NCBI GenBank assembly: GCA_002449395.1
Contig: DKDP01000038.1
Coordinates: 1-64,000 of the forward strand
DNA length: 64,000 nt
Direction: 5' to 3'
DNA from: Ruminococcaceae bacterium UBA6845
GTDB lineage: Bacteria > Bacillota > Clostridia > Oscillospirales > Acutalibacteraceae
Part shown: positions 27,293-35,728 of the stretch, piece after piece
Position numbering within the stretch: position 1 is the stretch's first letter
Layout: the number at the start of each line of letters is the position of its first letter
Made by a program: the position numbers and the translations under genes
The notes under the pieces: generated by a model
Told to the model about the DNA's origin: nothing
Seen by the model: the letters and a program-made list of their open reading frames with translations, nothing else
Database searches by the model: none

Positions 27293-28801
27293 ATGGAAAT
27301 TGATATGTCAAACATTACTTCACCCGAACTTTTGCAGCAAGAGGTCGAAAAGATGAACTCCTTCGGTGTTCGTCTGACCGGCACAAAAGCTCAAAGAAAT
27401 TTCATTAAATACCTTAAAAGTCAGATCCACGATATGGGCATTGAGACATTTTCCGATCCGAGCCGCTTTATGCGCTGGGAGGAAACAAACAAGAAGCTCA
27501 CGATAAAGGATCTTGATGAGGAATTTGAAATCCCGATCTCATCGGCTTTCCCCTATTCGGGCAGGACACCCGCCGAGGGAATAACCGCCGAAATGGTAAT
27601 GGTAAGAGAAAAGCACGTCGGTTATCTCAATGCAACGGATAAGATCGCCGTTGTTGAGGTCAACGAGCTTGACTTTCTGCCGAGTGAAATCGCATTCAAC
27701 GAGCGTGAAAGAAGTATTCCCGAGGGATTGAAGCTCCCGAGCCACTATAACGGACCTGTTGCAACGGCATTCGTCAACTTTCCGTTCCTTAAAATGGCAA
27801 AGCTGGCAGGTGCAAAGGGCGTTATCTGTATCTGGAAAGGCATAAATGACGACTGTATCGAGGGTCAGTATCTTCCGTTTATTCTCGATTATCAGGGAAT
27901 CCCTGCCGTCTGGGTTAACTCAAAGAACGGTCAAAAGGTTATCGAGGAAGCCGAAAAAGGCGCATTTGCAACACTCACGCTTGAGGGCATCATCGACGAA
28001 TATGCAAAGACCGAATCCTTCTGGTGCGTACTTGACGGCGAAGAAGAGGGCGAAAGTGTTATCATAAACACACACACCGACGGCACAAACTGCATTGAGG
28101 AAAACGGTCCGATCGCAATGCTTGCGATGATCAAATACCTCAAGGATAAGCCTCTTAAGAGAACGCATATTTTTGTTTTCGTAACGGGACATTTCAGACT
28201 TCCGAATTTCAAAAACATTGACGGCGGCGGAGTTCAGGCAACATCAAAATGGCTCACCGCTCACAGGAGCCACTGGGACGGCAAGGAGGGTCACCTCAAG
28301 GCTGTTGCGGGACTTTCGGTTGAACACCTCGGATGCAAAATGTGGAAAACCGACGAAAACGGCGAATACAGACAGACGGGCGACGTCGAGACCGAGATCG
28401 TTTACACCGGCAACAAGATGATGGATGATATTTATTTCAAGTCGCTTGAGGATCGCACAAAGGTTCATACCCTCACGCTCAGAGGTCACAATCTTCTCCA
28501 CTTCGGCGAGGGTCAGCCCCTTTTCAACTGCGGTATCCCCGAGATTGCCCTTGTCACCGCACCCGACTGTCTCTGCGTAATCAGCGACAACGACGAGATG
28601 GACAAATTTGACGCCGAGCTTATGTATGAGCAAACGATCTCATTCATCAAGATGGCTCTTATGATTGACAGCCTCACAACTCAGGAGATCGGTCCGTGCG
28701 ACGGATATTCCGCAATCGCCACCAAAAAGATGGTTGAGGACGGAACGGCAAAGATCAAGGAAGTCGCATCCAAGGTTAAGGGTATTTTCAATAACTTATA
28801 A
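27293..28801 (+). CDS. M28-like aminopeptidase-fold protein with PA domain and unusual ligand motifs
   Basis: A 502-residue protein. It starts with a cap region, then a PA-type insert (about 150-230, GAKGVICIWKG...GIPAVWV), and an M28-like core from about 255. The zinc motifs differ from the classic family: HTDGTN then EENGP (where a bridging Asp is usual), TGHF (where Glu-Glu is usual), and VEHLG (where Asp is usual). The pattern may be a conserved variant with its own metal set or a non-catalytic form. It has no signal peptide. ATG follows GGAGGC, and a terminator follows the gene. Confidence 0.7.
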   Translation: MEIDMSNITSPELLQQEVEKMNSFGVRLTGTKAQRNFIKYLKSQIHDMGIETFSDPSRFMRWEETNKKLTIKDLDEEFEIPISSAFPYSGRTPAEGITAEMVMVREKHVGYLNATDKIAVVEVNELDFLPSEIAFNERERSIPEGLKLPSHYNGPVATAFVNFPFLKMAKLAGAKGVICIWKGINDDCIEGQYLPFILDYQGIPAVWVNSKNGQKVIEEAEKGAFATLTLEGIIDEYAKTESFWCVLDGEEEGESVIINTHTDGTNCIEENGPIAMLAMIKYLKDKPLKRTHIFVFVTGHFRLPNFKNIDGGGVQATSKWLTAHRSHWDGKEGHLKAVAGLSVEHLGCKMWKTDENGEYRQTGDVETEIVYTGNKMMDDIYFKSLEDRTKVHTLTLRGHNLLHFGEGQPLFNCGIPEIALVTAPDCLCVISDNDEMDKFDAELMYEQTISFIKMALMIDSLTTQEIGPCDGYSAIATKKMVEDGTAKIKEVASKVKGIFNNL

Positions 28802-28818
28802 TAAATAATAAAAGCAAG

Positions 28819-28856
28819 AAGCTGTGATGATTTTCAATTTCATCACAGCTTTTTTG
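28819..28856. terminator. Terminator between the M28-like gene and htpG
   Basis: AAGCTGTGATGA pairs with TCATCACAGCTT across 9 nt and is followed by TTTTG on the plus strand. The minus-strand htpG gene ends 19 bp on. Confidence 0.8.
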
Positions 28857-28874
28857 TACCGTTACGGCAATTTT

Positions 28875-30758
28875 TTATACCATCAGATCGCAGACCATAT
28901 TGCTGAGCTCTGTCGGATCGTCAACCGAGAGACCCTCAATCAAGCGTGCCTGAGCATAGAGAATCTTTGCGTATTTGCCCGCCTTTTCCTTATCGCTTTC
29001 ATAAAGCTCCGTGAGCTTCTGAGCGATCGGGTGATTCTCGTTGATCTCAAGTACGATATTCGCCTTGACTTTCTGATCATTGGTCGGCATCGAGTTGAGA
29101 ACCTTTTCCATCTCAAGGGAAATTTCGCCCTCGGTGGTGAGGCAAACCGGGTGCTTCTTGAGCTTGTTGGTAAATCTTACGGAGGAAACGCCGTCGCCGA
29201 TGCTGTCCTTAAGGAAGTCAAGCATTTCCTTGCCGTCCTCGTTCTTCTTTTTCAGCTCCTCTTTTTCCTCTTCGCTGTCAAGCTCAATGCTGTCGGTACA
29301 GATATTGGCAAACTTCTTGCCCTCAAATTCATTGAGCATCTTAATCGCAAATTCATCAACATTCTCGGTGAAATAAAGAACCTCGTAGCCCTTGTCAACA
29401 ACCGATTCGACCTGAGGAAGAAGCTCAATCTTTGCAACGGATTCGCCGCAGGCATAGTAGATTGTATCCTGAGATTCCTTCATCCTGCCGACATATTCCT
29501 TGAGCGTTGTCAGCTTCTTATCATTTGACGAGTGGAACATAAGCAGATCGCTGAGCACATCATTCTTCGATCCGAATCCGTTGTAGATGCCGAACTTCAT
29601 CTGAGTGCCGAATGCGTTATATACCATCTCATACGTGTCACGGGAATCCTTCATCAGCTTTATAAGCTCGGAATGTATCTTCTTTTCAAGGCTCTTCGCA
29701 ATGAGCTTGAGCTGTGCGTCGTGCTGAAGCATTTCACGGGAAATATTGAGCGACAGATCCTCGCTGTCAACAAGACCCTTTACAAAGCTGAAGTAATCGG
29801 GCAAAAGATCGGCGCATTTATCCATAATCAGAACGCCGTTTGAATAGAGCTGCAAGCCCTTTTCATAATTTTTGGTGTAATAATCAAACGGAGCGTGACG
29901 TGGAATGTAAAGCAGGGTGTTATACATTACCTGACCTTCCATTTTTGCGTGAATAACCTTTGCCGGCTCCTCGTAGTCGTAGAACTTATTCTTATAGAAA
30001 TTGCTGTATTCGTCGGCGGTGACCTCGTTCTTATTCTTCTTCCAGATCGGAACCATCGAGTTAAGAGTCTCCGTCTCCGTTACCTGCTCATATTCGTCCT
30101 CCGTACCCTCTTTAAGATGGCTGTGAGTGCAGTCCATCGTGATCGGATATCTGATATAATCGGAATATTTCTTGACGATTTCCTTAATTCTGTATTCCTC
30201 AAGATACTGGCTGTAATCATCGTCATCGGTGTTCTCCTTGAGATAGAGAGTAATCACCGTGCCGTGGTCAAAATCAGCCTTGCACGGCTCAATCGTATAG
30301 CCGTCGGCACCCTTTGACGTCCATTTGTGAGCCTCGGCGTCACCGAATGCCTTGCTGACAACCTCAACCTTGTCGCTTACCATAAATGCGGAGTAGAATC
30401 CGACGCCGAACTGACCGATTATGTCAACGTCCTCTTTCTTCTCGTTATCATTTTTGAAGTCGAACGAGCCGCTCTTTGCAATTGTACCGAGATTTGATTC
30501 AAGCTCCTCACCCGTCATACCGATACCGTTATCGGAAATTGTGAGGGTTCTCTCCTCCTTGTTCGGCTGAATTTTAACTGTCAGATCGCTCCTGTTGAGC
30601 GCAAGATTATTCTGCAACGAATGATAATAGAGCTTGTCCATTGCGTCGCTCGCATTTGAAATAAGCTCACGCAGGAAAATTTCCTTATGAGTGTAAATCG
30701 AGTTGATCATCATATCGAGCAGCTTTTTCGACTCTGCCTTAAACTGTTTTGTACGCAT
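28875..30758 (-). CDS. htpG: Hsp90-family chaperone HtpG
   Basis: A 627-residue ATP-driven chaperone dimer of the cytosol. The GHKL ATPase domain has LISNASDA (about 30), DNGIGM (about 80) and GQFGVGFYSAF (about 115). The middle and C-terminal domains are of normal length for bacterial HtpG. Start ATG 30758 lies behind AAGGTGA; a longer frame has no ribosome site. A perfect CIRCE operator and sigma-A promoter stand upstream, so HrcA repression is inferred. In Bacillus subtilis htpG is not under HrcA, making this control noteworthy. Confidence 0.96.
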   Translation of the reverse strand: MRTKQFKAESKKLLDMMINSIYTHKEIFLRELISNASDAMDKLYYHSLQNNLALNRSDLTVKIQPNKEERTLTISDNGIGMTGEELESNLGTIAKSGSFDFKNDNEKKEDVDIIGQFGVGFYSAFMVSDKVEVVSKAFGDAEAHKWTSKGADGYTIEPCKADFDHGTVITLYLKENTDDDDYSQYLEEYRIKEIVKKYSDYIRYPITMDCTHSHLKEGTEDEYEQVTETETLNSMVPIWKKNKNEVTADEYSNFYKNKFYDYEEPAKVIHAKMEGQVMYNTLLYIPRHAPFDYYTKNYEKGLQLYSNGVLIMDKCADLLPDYFSFVKGLVDSEDLSLNISREMLQHDAQLKLIAKSLEKKIHSELIKLMKDSRDTYEMVYNAFGTQMKFGIYNGFGSKNDVLSDLLMFHSSNDKKLTTLKEYVGRMKESQDTIYYACGESVAKIELLPQVESVVDKGYEVLYFTENVDEFAIKMLNEFEGKKFANICTDSIELDSEEEKEELKKKNEDGKEMLDFLKDSIGDGVSSVRFTNKLKKHPVCLTTEGEISLEMEKVLNSMPTNDQKVKANIVLEINENHPIAQKLTELYESDKEKAGKYAKILYAQARLIEGLSVDDPTELSNMVCDLMV

Positions 30759-30789
30759 ATATATCACCTTATCAAAAAAATATAGCAAA

Positions 30790-30816
30790 TTAGCACTCTT
30801 TATCCGCGAGTGCTAA
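30790..30816. promoter_or_regulatory. CIRCE operator (HrcA site) of htpG
   Basis: TTAGCACTC-N9-GAGTGCTAA matches the CIRCE consensus exactly. It sits right after the -10 box and in the 5' UTR of htpG on the minus strand. Confidence 0.95.
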
Positions 30817-30819
30817 TTA

Positions 30820-30848
30820 AGTATAGTCCCCTTTTCCGTAAAATTCAA
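30820..30848 (-). promoter_or_regulatory. Sigma-A promoter of htpG
   Basis: On the minus strand TTGAAT (30843-30848), 17 nt, and TATACT (30820-30825) lie directly before the CIRCE element. Confidence 0.85.
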
Positions 30849-30970
30849 GAGGTATTCGAAAGAATTAACAAATTGGTAATATTTGCGCCGTAAAGGCAAT
30901 TTTATGACAGCAAAAAATCCGACCGCTTAAATAAAGCAATCGGATTTTTGTGATATTTTATTTAAGTTGA

Positions 30971-31275
30971 AGCGTTTTCTTCGTCCCGAAGCTGTGCTTT
31001 TGCACTGCGAGTGGGTGAAAAAACATTTTCTTTGCCGAAAGGAACTGCCACAAAAAATTAAAAGCGGTTAATTTCGGATGCAGAAAGCGTTTTCTTCGTC
31101 CCGAAGCTGTGCTTTTACACTGCGAGTGGGTGAAAAAACATTTTCTTTGCCGAAAGGAACTGCCACAAAAAATAAAAGCGGTTAATTTCGGATGCAGAAA
31201 GCGTTTTCTTCGCCCCGAAGCTGTAATAAATTACTGCGAGTGGGCGAAAAAACGTTTTCTGCGCCGAAAGAAGCC
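30971..31275. repeat. Three tandem 114-115 bp units
   Basis: Near-identical units start at 30971, 31086 and 31200 (the last shorter and more diverged). Each holds GCGTTTTCTTCG..., a central part with CTGCGAGTGGG, and GTGAAAAAACATTTTC or its variant, so the two ends are loosely complementary, like a hairpin element. Units 1 and 2 differ at few positions. A 69-codon ORF passes through by chance. The region between the htpG promoter and the M20 peptidase gene has no gene. Confidence 0.8.
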
Positions 31276-31280
31276 GCTTT

Positions 31281-32750
31281 TTAGTCTTTCTTTGATACTT
31301 CTTTTATATACTCTCTGAAGAAAATTACGCTTTCCTTGAGTGCCGAGATCGGGCAGCGCTCATCTGTTGCGTGAGTTGTGAGGAAGAGAGCAACAGAAAC
31401 ATTGAACGGAGCGTAACGGAGAATGTTGTCGCAGATTTTGCCGTAGCGGTATGAATCCGTACCGCCCATTACGAGGTAAGGTGCGACGGCAACATCACCC
31501 GGATGAAGTCCCTCTTCAACCTTTTTGATTGCATTGAACGCTCTTGAATCGGTTGAGGAAAACGCTGTTGCTTCCTTGCTGTAAAGACGTTCAACCTCAA
31601 GATCCTTATAGCGAACCGCCTTGCGGATATGCTTTTCGACATCGTCAACCGTGTCACCGGGAAGAGGTCTGAAGTTGACTGTGATATTCGGTCTTTGCGG
31701 GAGAACGTTCGGCTCGGGGCTTCCCTCGCACATTGAAATACTCTGAATCGTTCTTACCATACTTGCCGACTCGGGGATTGTCTTAAGAACGAGTTTGATA
31801 ATCGGCTTAAGGAGCGGCACATTGCACATTACAACCCTGCCGAGATATGTCGCTTTTCTGCCGACCGTATCAAAAAGCTCGGTGAGGAACGGAAGCATAT
31901 GCGACTTGAACTGATGCTTTTCGATATCCTGAACCATATTGGCGAGCTTTGCCATACCGCTGTGTTTCGGAGCGGCGGAAGTGTGGCCGCCCTTGTCGTG
32001 AACGGTGAGCTTCATATCGGCATAGCCCTTTTCGGCAACACCGACGGCGGCAATATAAGTATGAATAAGTCCCTTTACATCAAGACGGAGAAGTGCGCTT
32101 CCCTCGTCAAGTACGCTGTCAAGATGTATACCTCTTGACTGAAGAACCTTAACAATTTCGTCTGCGCCCGACTCCTTGGAGCAAACGATTTCCTCATTGT
32201 GTCCGAAACAGAGATATACGTCTCTCTCCGGCTGGAATCCCTCTTCCATAAGAGACTCAACAGCCTCCATAACGCAGATAAGGTGATTCTTCATATCAAG
32301 AGCGCCACGTCCCCAGATAATCTCGCCGTCGTTATATCCGCTGAATGCGTCGTGAGTCCAGTCATTTTCCGTACCCTCGGCAACGGGAACAACATCCTGA
32401 TGAGAAAGCAAAGCCATAGGCTCGAGCTCGGGGTTCTTACCTTTCCAGCGGTAAATAAGACTCGCCTTTGAAACCTTTTCCTTAGTTGTGTTCTGCTTTA
32501 TGAGCGGATACGCTTCATCAAGGAAATCGTGAAATTTGTCAAATTCCGACCAATCTATCTCGTCGGGATTGCTTCGGGAAATAGTTTTGCATTGAATCGC
32601 CCTTGAAAGATGCTCGGCAACCTTATTTTCGTCGATATCGGCGTCTTCGATTTTTACGCCCTCAATTTTCTTCGGCTTGTAAAATATCGCCCTTATAAGA
32701 GTTACGATAATGAACAAAGCCAAAAGGATCAATATAATTTTCCACCACAT
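31281..32750 (-). CDS. M20-family metallopeptidase with N-terminal membrane anchor
   Basis: A 489-residue zinc peptidase of the M20 family, closest in layout to the CPS1/PM20D1 group. An N-terminal membrane helix (about 3-25) anchors it. LLSHQDVVPV near 113 gives the first metal His and the catalytic Asp, GRGALDMKN near 150 the bridging Asp, HNEEI near 188 the catalytic Glu pair, and VMGGTDSYRYG near 430 the last His/Asp region. The start follows AGGAGG with a 12-nt spacer. It likely cleaves peptides or N-acyl amino acids at the membrane. It is monocistronic. Confidence 0.88.
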   Translation of the reverse strand: MWWKIILILLALFIIVTLIRAIFYKPKKIEGVKIEDADIDENKVAEHLSRAIQCKTISRSNPDEIDWSEFDKFHDFLDEAYPLIKQNTTKEKVSKASLIYRWKGKNPELEPMALLSHQDVVPVAEGTENDWTHDAFSGYNDGEIIWGRGALDMKNHLICVMEAVESLMEEGFQPERDVYLCFGHNEEIVCSKESGADEIVKVLQSRGIHLDSVLDEGSALLRLDVKGLIHTYIAAVGVAEKGYADMKLTVHDKGGHTSAAPKHSGMAKLANMVQDIEKHQFKSHMLPFLTELFDTVGRKATYLGRVVMCNVPLLKPIIKLVLKTIPESASMVRTIQSISMCEGSPEPNVLPQRPNITVNFRPLPGDTVDDVEKHIRKAVRYKDLEVERLYSKEATAFSSTDSRAFNAIKKVEEGLHPGDVAVAPYLVMGGTDSYRYGKICDNILRYAPFNVSVALFLTTHATDERCPISALKESVIFFREYIKEVSKKD

Positions 32751-32985
32751 AATTATGCAATACCTCCTAAAAACTCGGCATAGATTTTAGCACAATGACA
32801 AAATATTGTCAATATACATATTATAATAAAAGTTGAATCGGGCGCATTTTATGTCTTAACGCCCTCAACGTTCGATATTATTCAATCGGCTTGTGGAAAA
32901 TGACAAAAATCACACCTTTTGACACTTCTGAATATATTGCAATTAGGTGATTATGCACATAGCACAAAATTGTATGGGTAAAAGT

Positions 32986-33013
32986 GCACAAATTGAGCAT
33001 AATTTATTTGTGC
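32986..33013. promoter_or_regulatory. Inverted repeat next to a strong promoter
   Basis: GCACAAAT and ATTTGTGC are perfect complements 12 nt apart, ending 7 nt before the -35 of the small-ORF transcript. Other GCACAAA-like half-sites lie upstream (TAGCACAAAA). A regulator site is likely. Confidence 0.45.
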
Positions 33014-33020
33014 AAAACGC

Positions 33021-33049
33021 TTGACAAATAAAAATAACCGTGCTATAAT
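33021..33049 (+). promoter_or_regulatory. Perfect consensus promoter for the small-ORF transcript
   Basis: TTGACA (33021-33026), 17 nt and TATAAT (33044-33049). Confidence 0.9.
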
Positions 33050-33085
33050 GTAGTCACAAAAGAAAAAGAAAGGAATGAATGACTT

Positions 33086-33211
33086 ATGACAAACAATATG
33101 TATTACGTAGCAGAGGAAAAAGTATTAAACGAGATCGCAAATGAAAAGAAGTTTTCATTCCGTGTTCTCTTGAACCTTCTGACAGCAGGCGCTATCTCAA
33201 GAAAGTTCTGA
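33086..33211 (+). CDS. 41-residue small protein or leader peptide
   Basis: ATG 33086, TGA 33209-33211; three overlapping ATGs occur in different frames at 33075, 33079 and 33086. The peptide has an acidic, Tyr-rich start, a central Lys-rich part (NEKKFSFR), and a hydrophobic end (VLLNLLTAGAIS) finishing RKF. It has no cysteine and no signal peptide. It lies 37 nt after a perfect promoter, and an AAAGGA site precedes it. A structured stretch and a terminator follow, with marR and an ABC exporter further down. It could be a leader peptide sensing ribosome stalling, as bmrB of Bacillus is reported to do for bmrCD, or a free small protein. Confidence 0.55.
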   Translation: MTNNMYYVAEEKVLNEIANEKKFSFRVLLNLLTAGAISRKF

Positions 33212-33345
33212 GAACCTCGGCTTTTGCGAGCCGTTAATATCGAATTTCTCTATGCCCTACTCAACCGCCATGCGGATTGCACCCCGATAATTTATCGGTT
33301 CCGAGAGATCGGAATTGCGTGACGGCTTTAAGGCACAATTTTCAG
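33212..33345 (+). ncRNA. Structured RNA segment between small ORF and terminator
   Basis: Several helices can be drawn: AGCCGT (33229-33234) with ACGGCT (33322-33327) closing a junction; CCGC/GCGG near 33265-33275; CCGAT/ATCGG at 33284-33298; and TTCCGA-GAGA-TCGGAA at 33299-33314 with a GNRA loop, directly stacked on the previous one. No known family is recognised. It may be an attenuator or part of an independent small RNA. Confidence 0.45.
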
Positions 33346-33393
33346 ATCACCCGAAAAGGTTTTATTCCCCCCTACCTTTTCGGGTGATTTTTT
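33346..33393 (+). terminator. Strong terminator or attenuator before marR
   Basis: ATCACCCGAAAAGGT pairs perfectly with ACCTTTTCGGGTGAT (15 bp, 13-nt loop) and is followed by TTTTTTC. Confidence 0.85.
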
Positions 33394-33453
33394 CTTTATG
33401 AAACAAATAAAAAATTCATATAAAAATTCATAAATTGTTAACAGACGGATATA

Positions 33454-33482
33454 TTGACAATTGTTGAACAGTAAACTATAAT
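33454..33482 (+). promoter_or_regulatory. Consensus promoter of the marR-ABC operon
   Basis: TTGACA (33454-33459), 17 nt and TATAAT (33477-33482). TGTTGAA occurs at 33462 and again at 33482, 20 nt apart, straddling the -10; this direct repeat may be bound by MarR. Confidence 0.85.
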
Positions 33483-33519
33483 GTTGAATGTCGTACAAAC
33501 ATACAAGGGAGTGAACATT

Positions 33520-33978
33520 ATGAAAGAAACGGTTCATAACGAGCTGCGGTCGCTTTCGCACCTGATTTACAGGTTCATTGAAAATCTGCCGAATAAAAAG
33601 CAGATTGAGTCAATGACCGGCACAAACGGCTGTATAATCGGCTACCTTGCCGAAAACAGCGACCACGACGTTTTCCAAAAGGATATTGAAAAGGCTTTCG
33701 GAATAACACGCTCGACCGCTTCAAAGGTTATAAATCTTATGGAGCAAAAGGGTCTTGTGGAAAGGCAGTCGGTAAGCTATGACGCACGTCTTAAAAAGAT
33801 CATTATGACAGATAAGTCAAAGGCTATATCGCACCTTATGGCGGAGGATATGGAACTGGTTGAAAGCGTTCTGACCGAGGGATTCAGCCCTGAAGAAACA
33901 AAAGCACTGTACAGTTACCTTAAAAGGATGAAACAAAATCTTAAAAGCTATTATTTAAAGGAAAAGGAGGAATGCTGA
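33520..33978 (+). CDS. MarR-family transcriptional regulator
   Basis: A 152-residue winged-helix regulator. The DNA-binding part covers residues 45-110: VFQKDIEKAFGITRSTASKVINLMEQKGLV is the recognition helix area and RQSVSYDARLKKIIMTDKS the wing. Members repress nearby efflux genes until a drug or phenolic ligand binds. Start ATG 33520 follows AAGGGAG; an in-frame upstream codon at 33481 overlaps the -10 box and is rejected. It lies 1 bp from the first ABC gene, so it probably represses its own operon. Confidence 0.93.
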   Translation: MKETVHNELRSLSHLIYRFIENLPNKKQIESMTGTNGCIIGYLAENSDHDVFQKDIEKAFGITRSTASKVINLMEQKGLVERQSVSYDARLKKIIMTDKSKAISHLMAEDMELVESVLTEGFSPEETKALYSYLKRMKQNLKSYYLKEKEEC

Positions 33979-33979
33979 A

Positions 33980-35728
33980 ATGCATATGGTAAAAAGACTT
34001 ATGCAGTGTATCCGTGAATACAAGCTGCCGTCGATTCTCAGTCCGCTTTTCGTTGCGGGTGAGGTTGTTATCGAATGTTTCATTCCGTTCATAACAGCTC
34101 AGTTAATCGACAACATTCAAAGCGGCTGCGGAATGGATGTAATCGCCGAATACGGCATCAAGCTCGTGATACTTGCAATATGCTCGCTCGCCTGCGGTGC
34201 ACTCGCCGGACATTTCTGTGCCGTCGCATCCTGCGGATTTGCGAAAAACCTCAGACACGATCTGTTCTATGCGGTTCAGAACTATTCATTTTCAAACATC
34301 GACAAATTTTCGGCATCGAGCCTTGTGACAAGGCTGACAACGGACGTAACCAACGTTCAGAACTCATATATGATGATAATCCGAACGGCTGTCAGAAGTC
34401 CGCTTATGCTCATCTTCTCAATCGTTATGACGATAAGGCTCAGTCCTAAGCTGACAACCGCTTTTGTCTCGCTCATTCCGTTTTTGGCAGTCGGTCTTGT
34501 TCTGATGATCAAGATGGTTATGCCCCTGTTCAAGCGTATTTTCAAAAGATATGATGCGCTGAACAATTCCGTTCAGGAGAACGTTGCGGGCATCAGGGCG
34601 GTAAAATCATTTGTCCGTGAGGACTACGAAAACGAGAAGTTCTCCGAAGCCTCCGATAATGTTTGCAATGATTTCACAAAGGCAGAAAAGCTGATGGCTC
34701 TCACCAATCCGCTTGTCAGCGCCGCAATATACGTTATTATGCTCATCGTGTTCTATTTCGGAGCAAAGATAATAGTTTCCTCGGGCGGCACGGAGCTTCA
34801 GGTCGGCGGACTTTCTTCGATTCTCACCTACGGTATGCAGGTGCTTATGAGTCTCTTGATGGTTTCAATGACAATGGTTATGATCTCAATGTCCTTTGCC
34901 TCGGCAAACCGTATTGTTGAGGTTCTCGATGAGGATAGCACAATTACCAATCCGAAAGATCCCGTTTACAAGGTTCCCGACGGCTCAATCGACTTTGAAA
35001 ACGTTGATTTTTCATATTCAAAGAAGGCTGCCGTTCCCACTCTCCGCAATATTAATTTCCATATCAATTCCGGCGAAACAATCGGAATTATCGGCGGAAC
35101 GGGAAGCAGCAAGACAACGCTCATTCAGCTCATTTCAAGACTTTATGACGTTACAAAAGGCAGCGTAAAGGTCGGCGGTATCGACGTAAAGAAATACGAT
35201 ATAAAAACCCTGCGTGACGCCGTTTCTGTCGTTCTTCAAAAGAACGTTCTCTTCTCGGGCACAATAAAGGAAAACCTCCGCTGGGGCGACAAGAACGCAA
35301 GCGACGAGGAGATCGAAAGAGTCTGCAAGCTCGCACAGGCGGATGAGTTCATCGAGCAGATGCCCGACAAATACGACACTTACATTGAGCGTGGCGGTAC
35401 GAATGTTTCCGGCGGACAGAAGCAGAGGCTTTGCATTGCAAGAGCTCTTCTTAAAAAGCCGAAAATTCTTATCCTTGACGACTCGACAAGCGCAGTTGAC
35501 ACAAAAACCGACGCAATGATCCGAAAGGCTTTCCGTGAGGAAATCCCCGACACCACAAAGCTCATCATCGCTCAGCGTATTTCATCCGTTCAGGAGGCGG
35601 ACAGAATAATCGTTCTCAACAACGGTGAGATCAACGGAATCGGCACTCACGACGAGCTTATGGAAAACAATGATATTTACCGTGAGGTATTTGAATCTCA
35701 GACAAAGGCAGGTGATTTTGATGAGTAA
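33980..35728 (+). CDS. ABC exporter half-transporter, degenerate-site partner
   Basis: A 582-residue half-transporter: six membrane helices (about 15-310), then a nucleotide-binding domain. Walker A is GGTGSSKTT, with Ser in place of the usual Gly before Lys. The signature is NVSGGQKQR. Walker B is ILILDDST, with Asp replacing the catalytic Glu. This is the pattern of the degenerate half of heterodimeric exporters such as BmrC or TM287. It overlaps the second half by 8 bp. The pair is predicted to pump lipophilic drugs or lipids outward. Confidence 0.93.
   Translation: MHMVKRLMQCIREYKLPSILSPLFVAGEVVIECFIPFITAQLIDNIQSGCGMDVIAEYGIKLVILAICSLACGALAGHFCAVASCGFAKNLRHDLFYAVQNYSFSNIDKFSASSLVTRLTTDVTNVQNSYMMIIRTAVRSPLMLIFSIVMTIRLSPKLTTAFVSLIPFLAVGLVLMIKMVMPLFKRIFKRYDALNNSVQENVAGIRAVKSFVREDYENEKFSEASDNVCNDFTKAEKLMALTNPLVSAAIYVIMLIVFYFGAKIIVSSGGTELQVGGLSSILTYGMQVLMSLLMVSMTMVMISMSFASANRIVEVLDEDSTITNPKDPVYKVPDGSIDFENVDFSYSKKAAVPTLRNINFHINSGETIGIIGGTGSSKTTLIQLISRLYDVTKGSVKVGGIDVKKYDIKTLRDAVSVVLQKNVLFSGTIKENLRWGDKNASDEEIERVCKLAQADEFIEQMPDKYDTYIERGGTNVSGGQKQRLCIARALLKKPKILILDDSTSAVDTKTDAMIRKAFREEIPDTTKLIIAQRISSVQEADRIIVLNNGEINGIGTHDELMENNDIYREVFESQTKAGDFDE

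Noticed and set aside
30971..31275. A CRISPR array
   Set aside because: There are only three units of 115 bp with no short regular repeat and unique spacer pattern, and no cas genes are in the window.
31109..31318. A 69-codon ORF across the tandem repeats
   Set aside because: It follows the repeat unit, has no ribosome binding site and overlaps the 3' end of the M20 peptidase gene on the other strand.
32795..32815. A LexA-type SOS box
   Set aside because: TGACAA-AATA-TTGTCA-like symmetry occurs, but it does not fit the Gram-positive CGAAC-N4-GTTCG consensus and no SOS gene is adjacent.
33481..33519. An earlier start for the MarR gene
   Set aside because: It overlaps the -10 box of a consensus promoter and lacks a ribosome site; ATG 33520 follows AAGGGAG.
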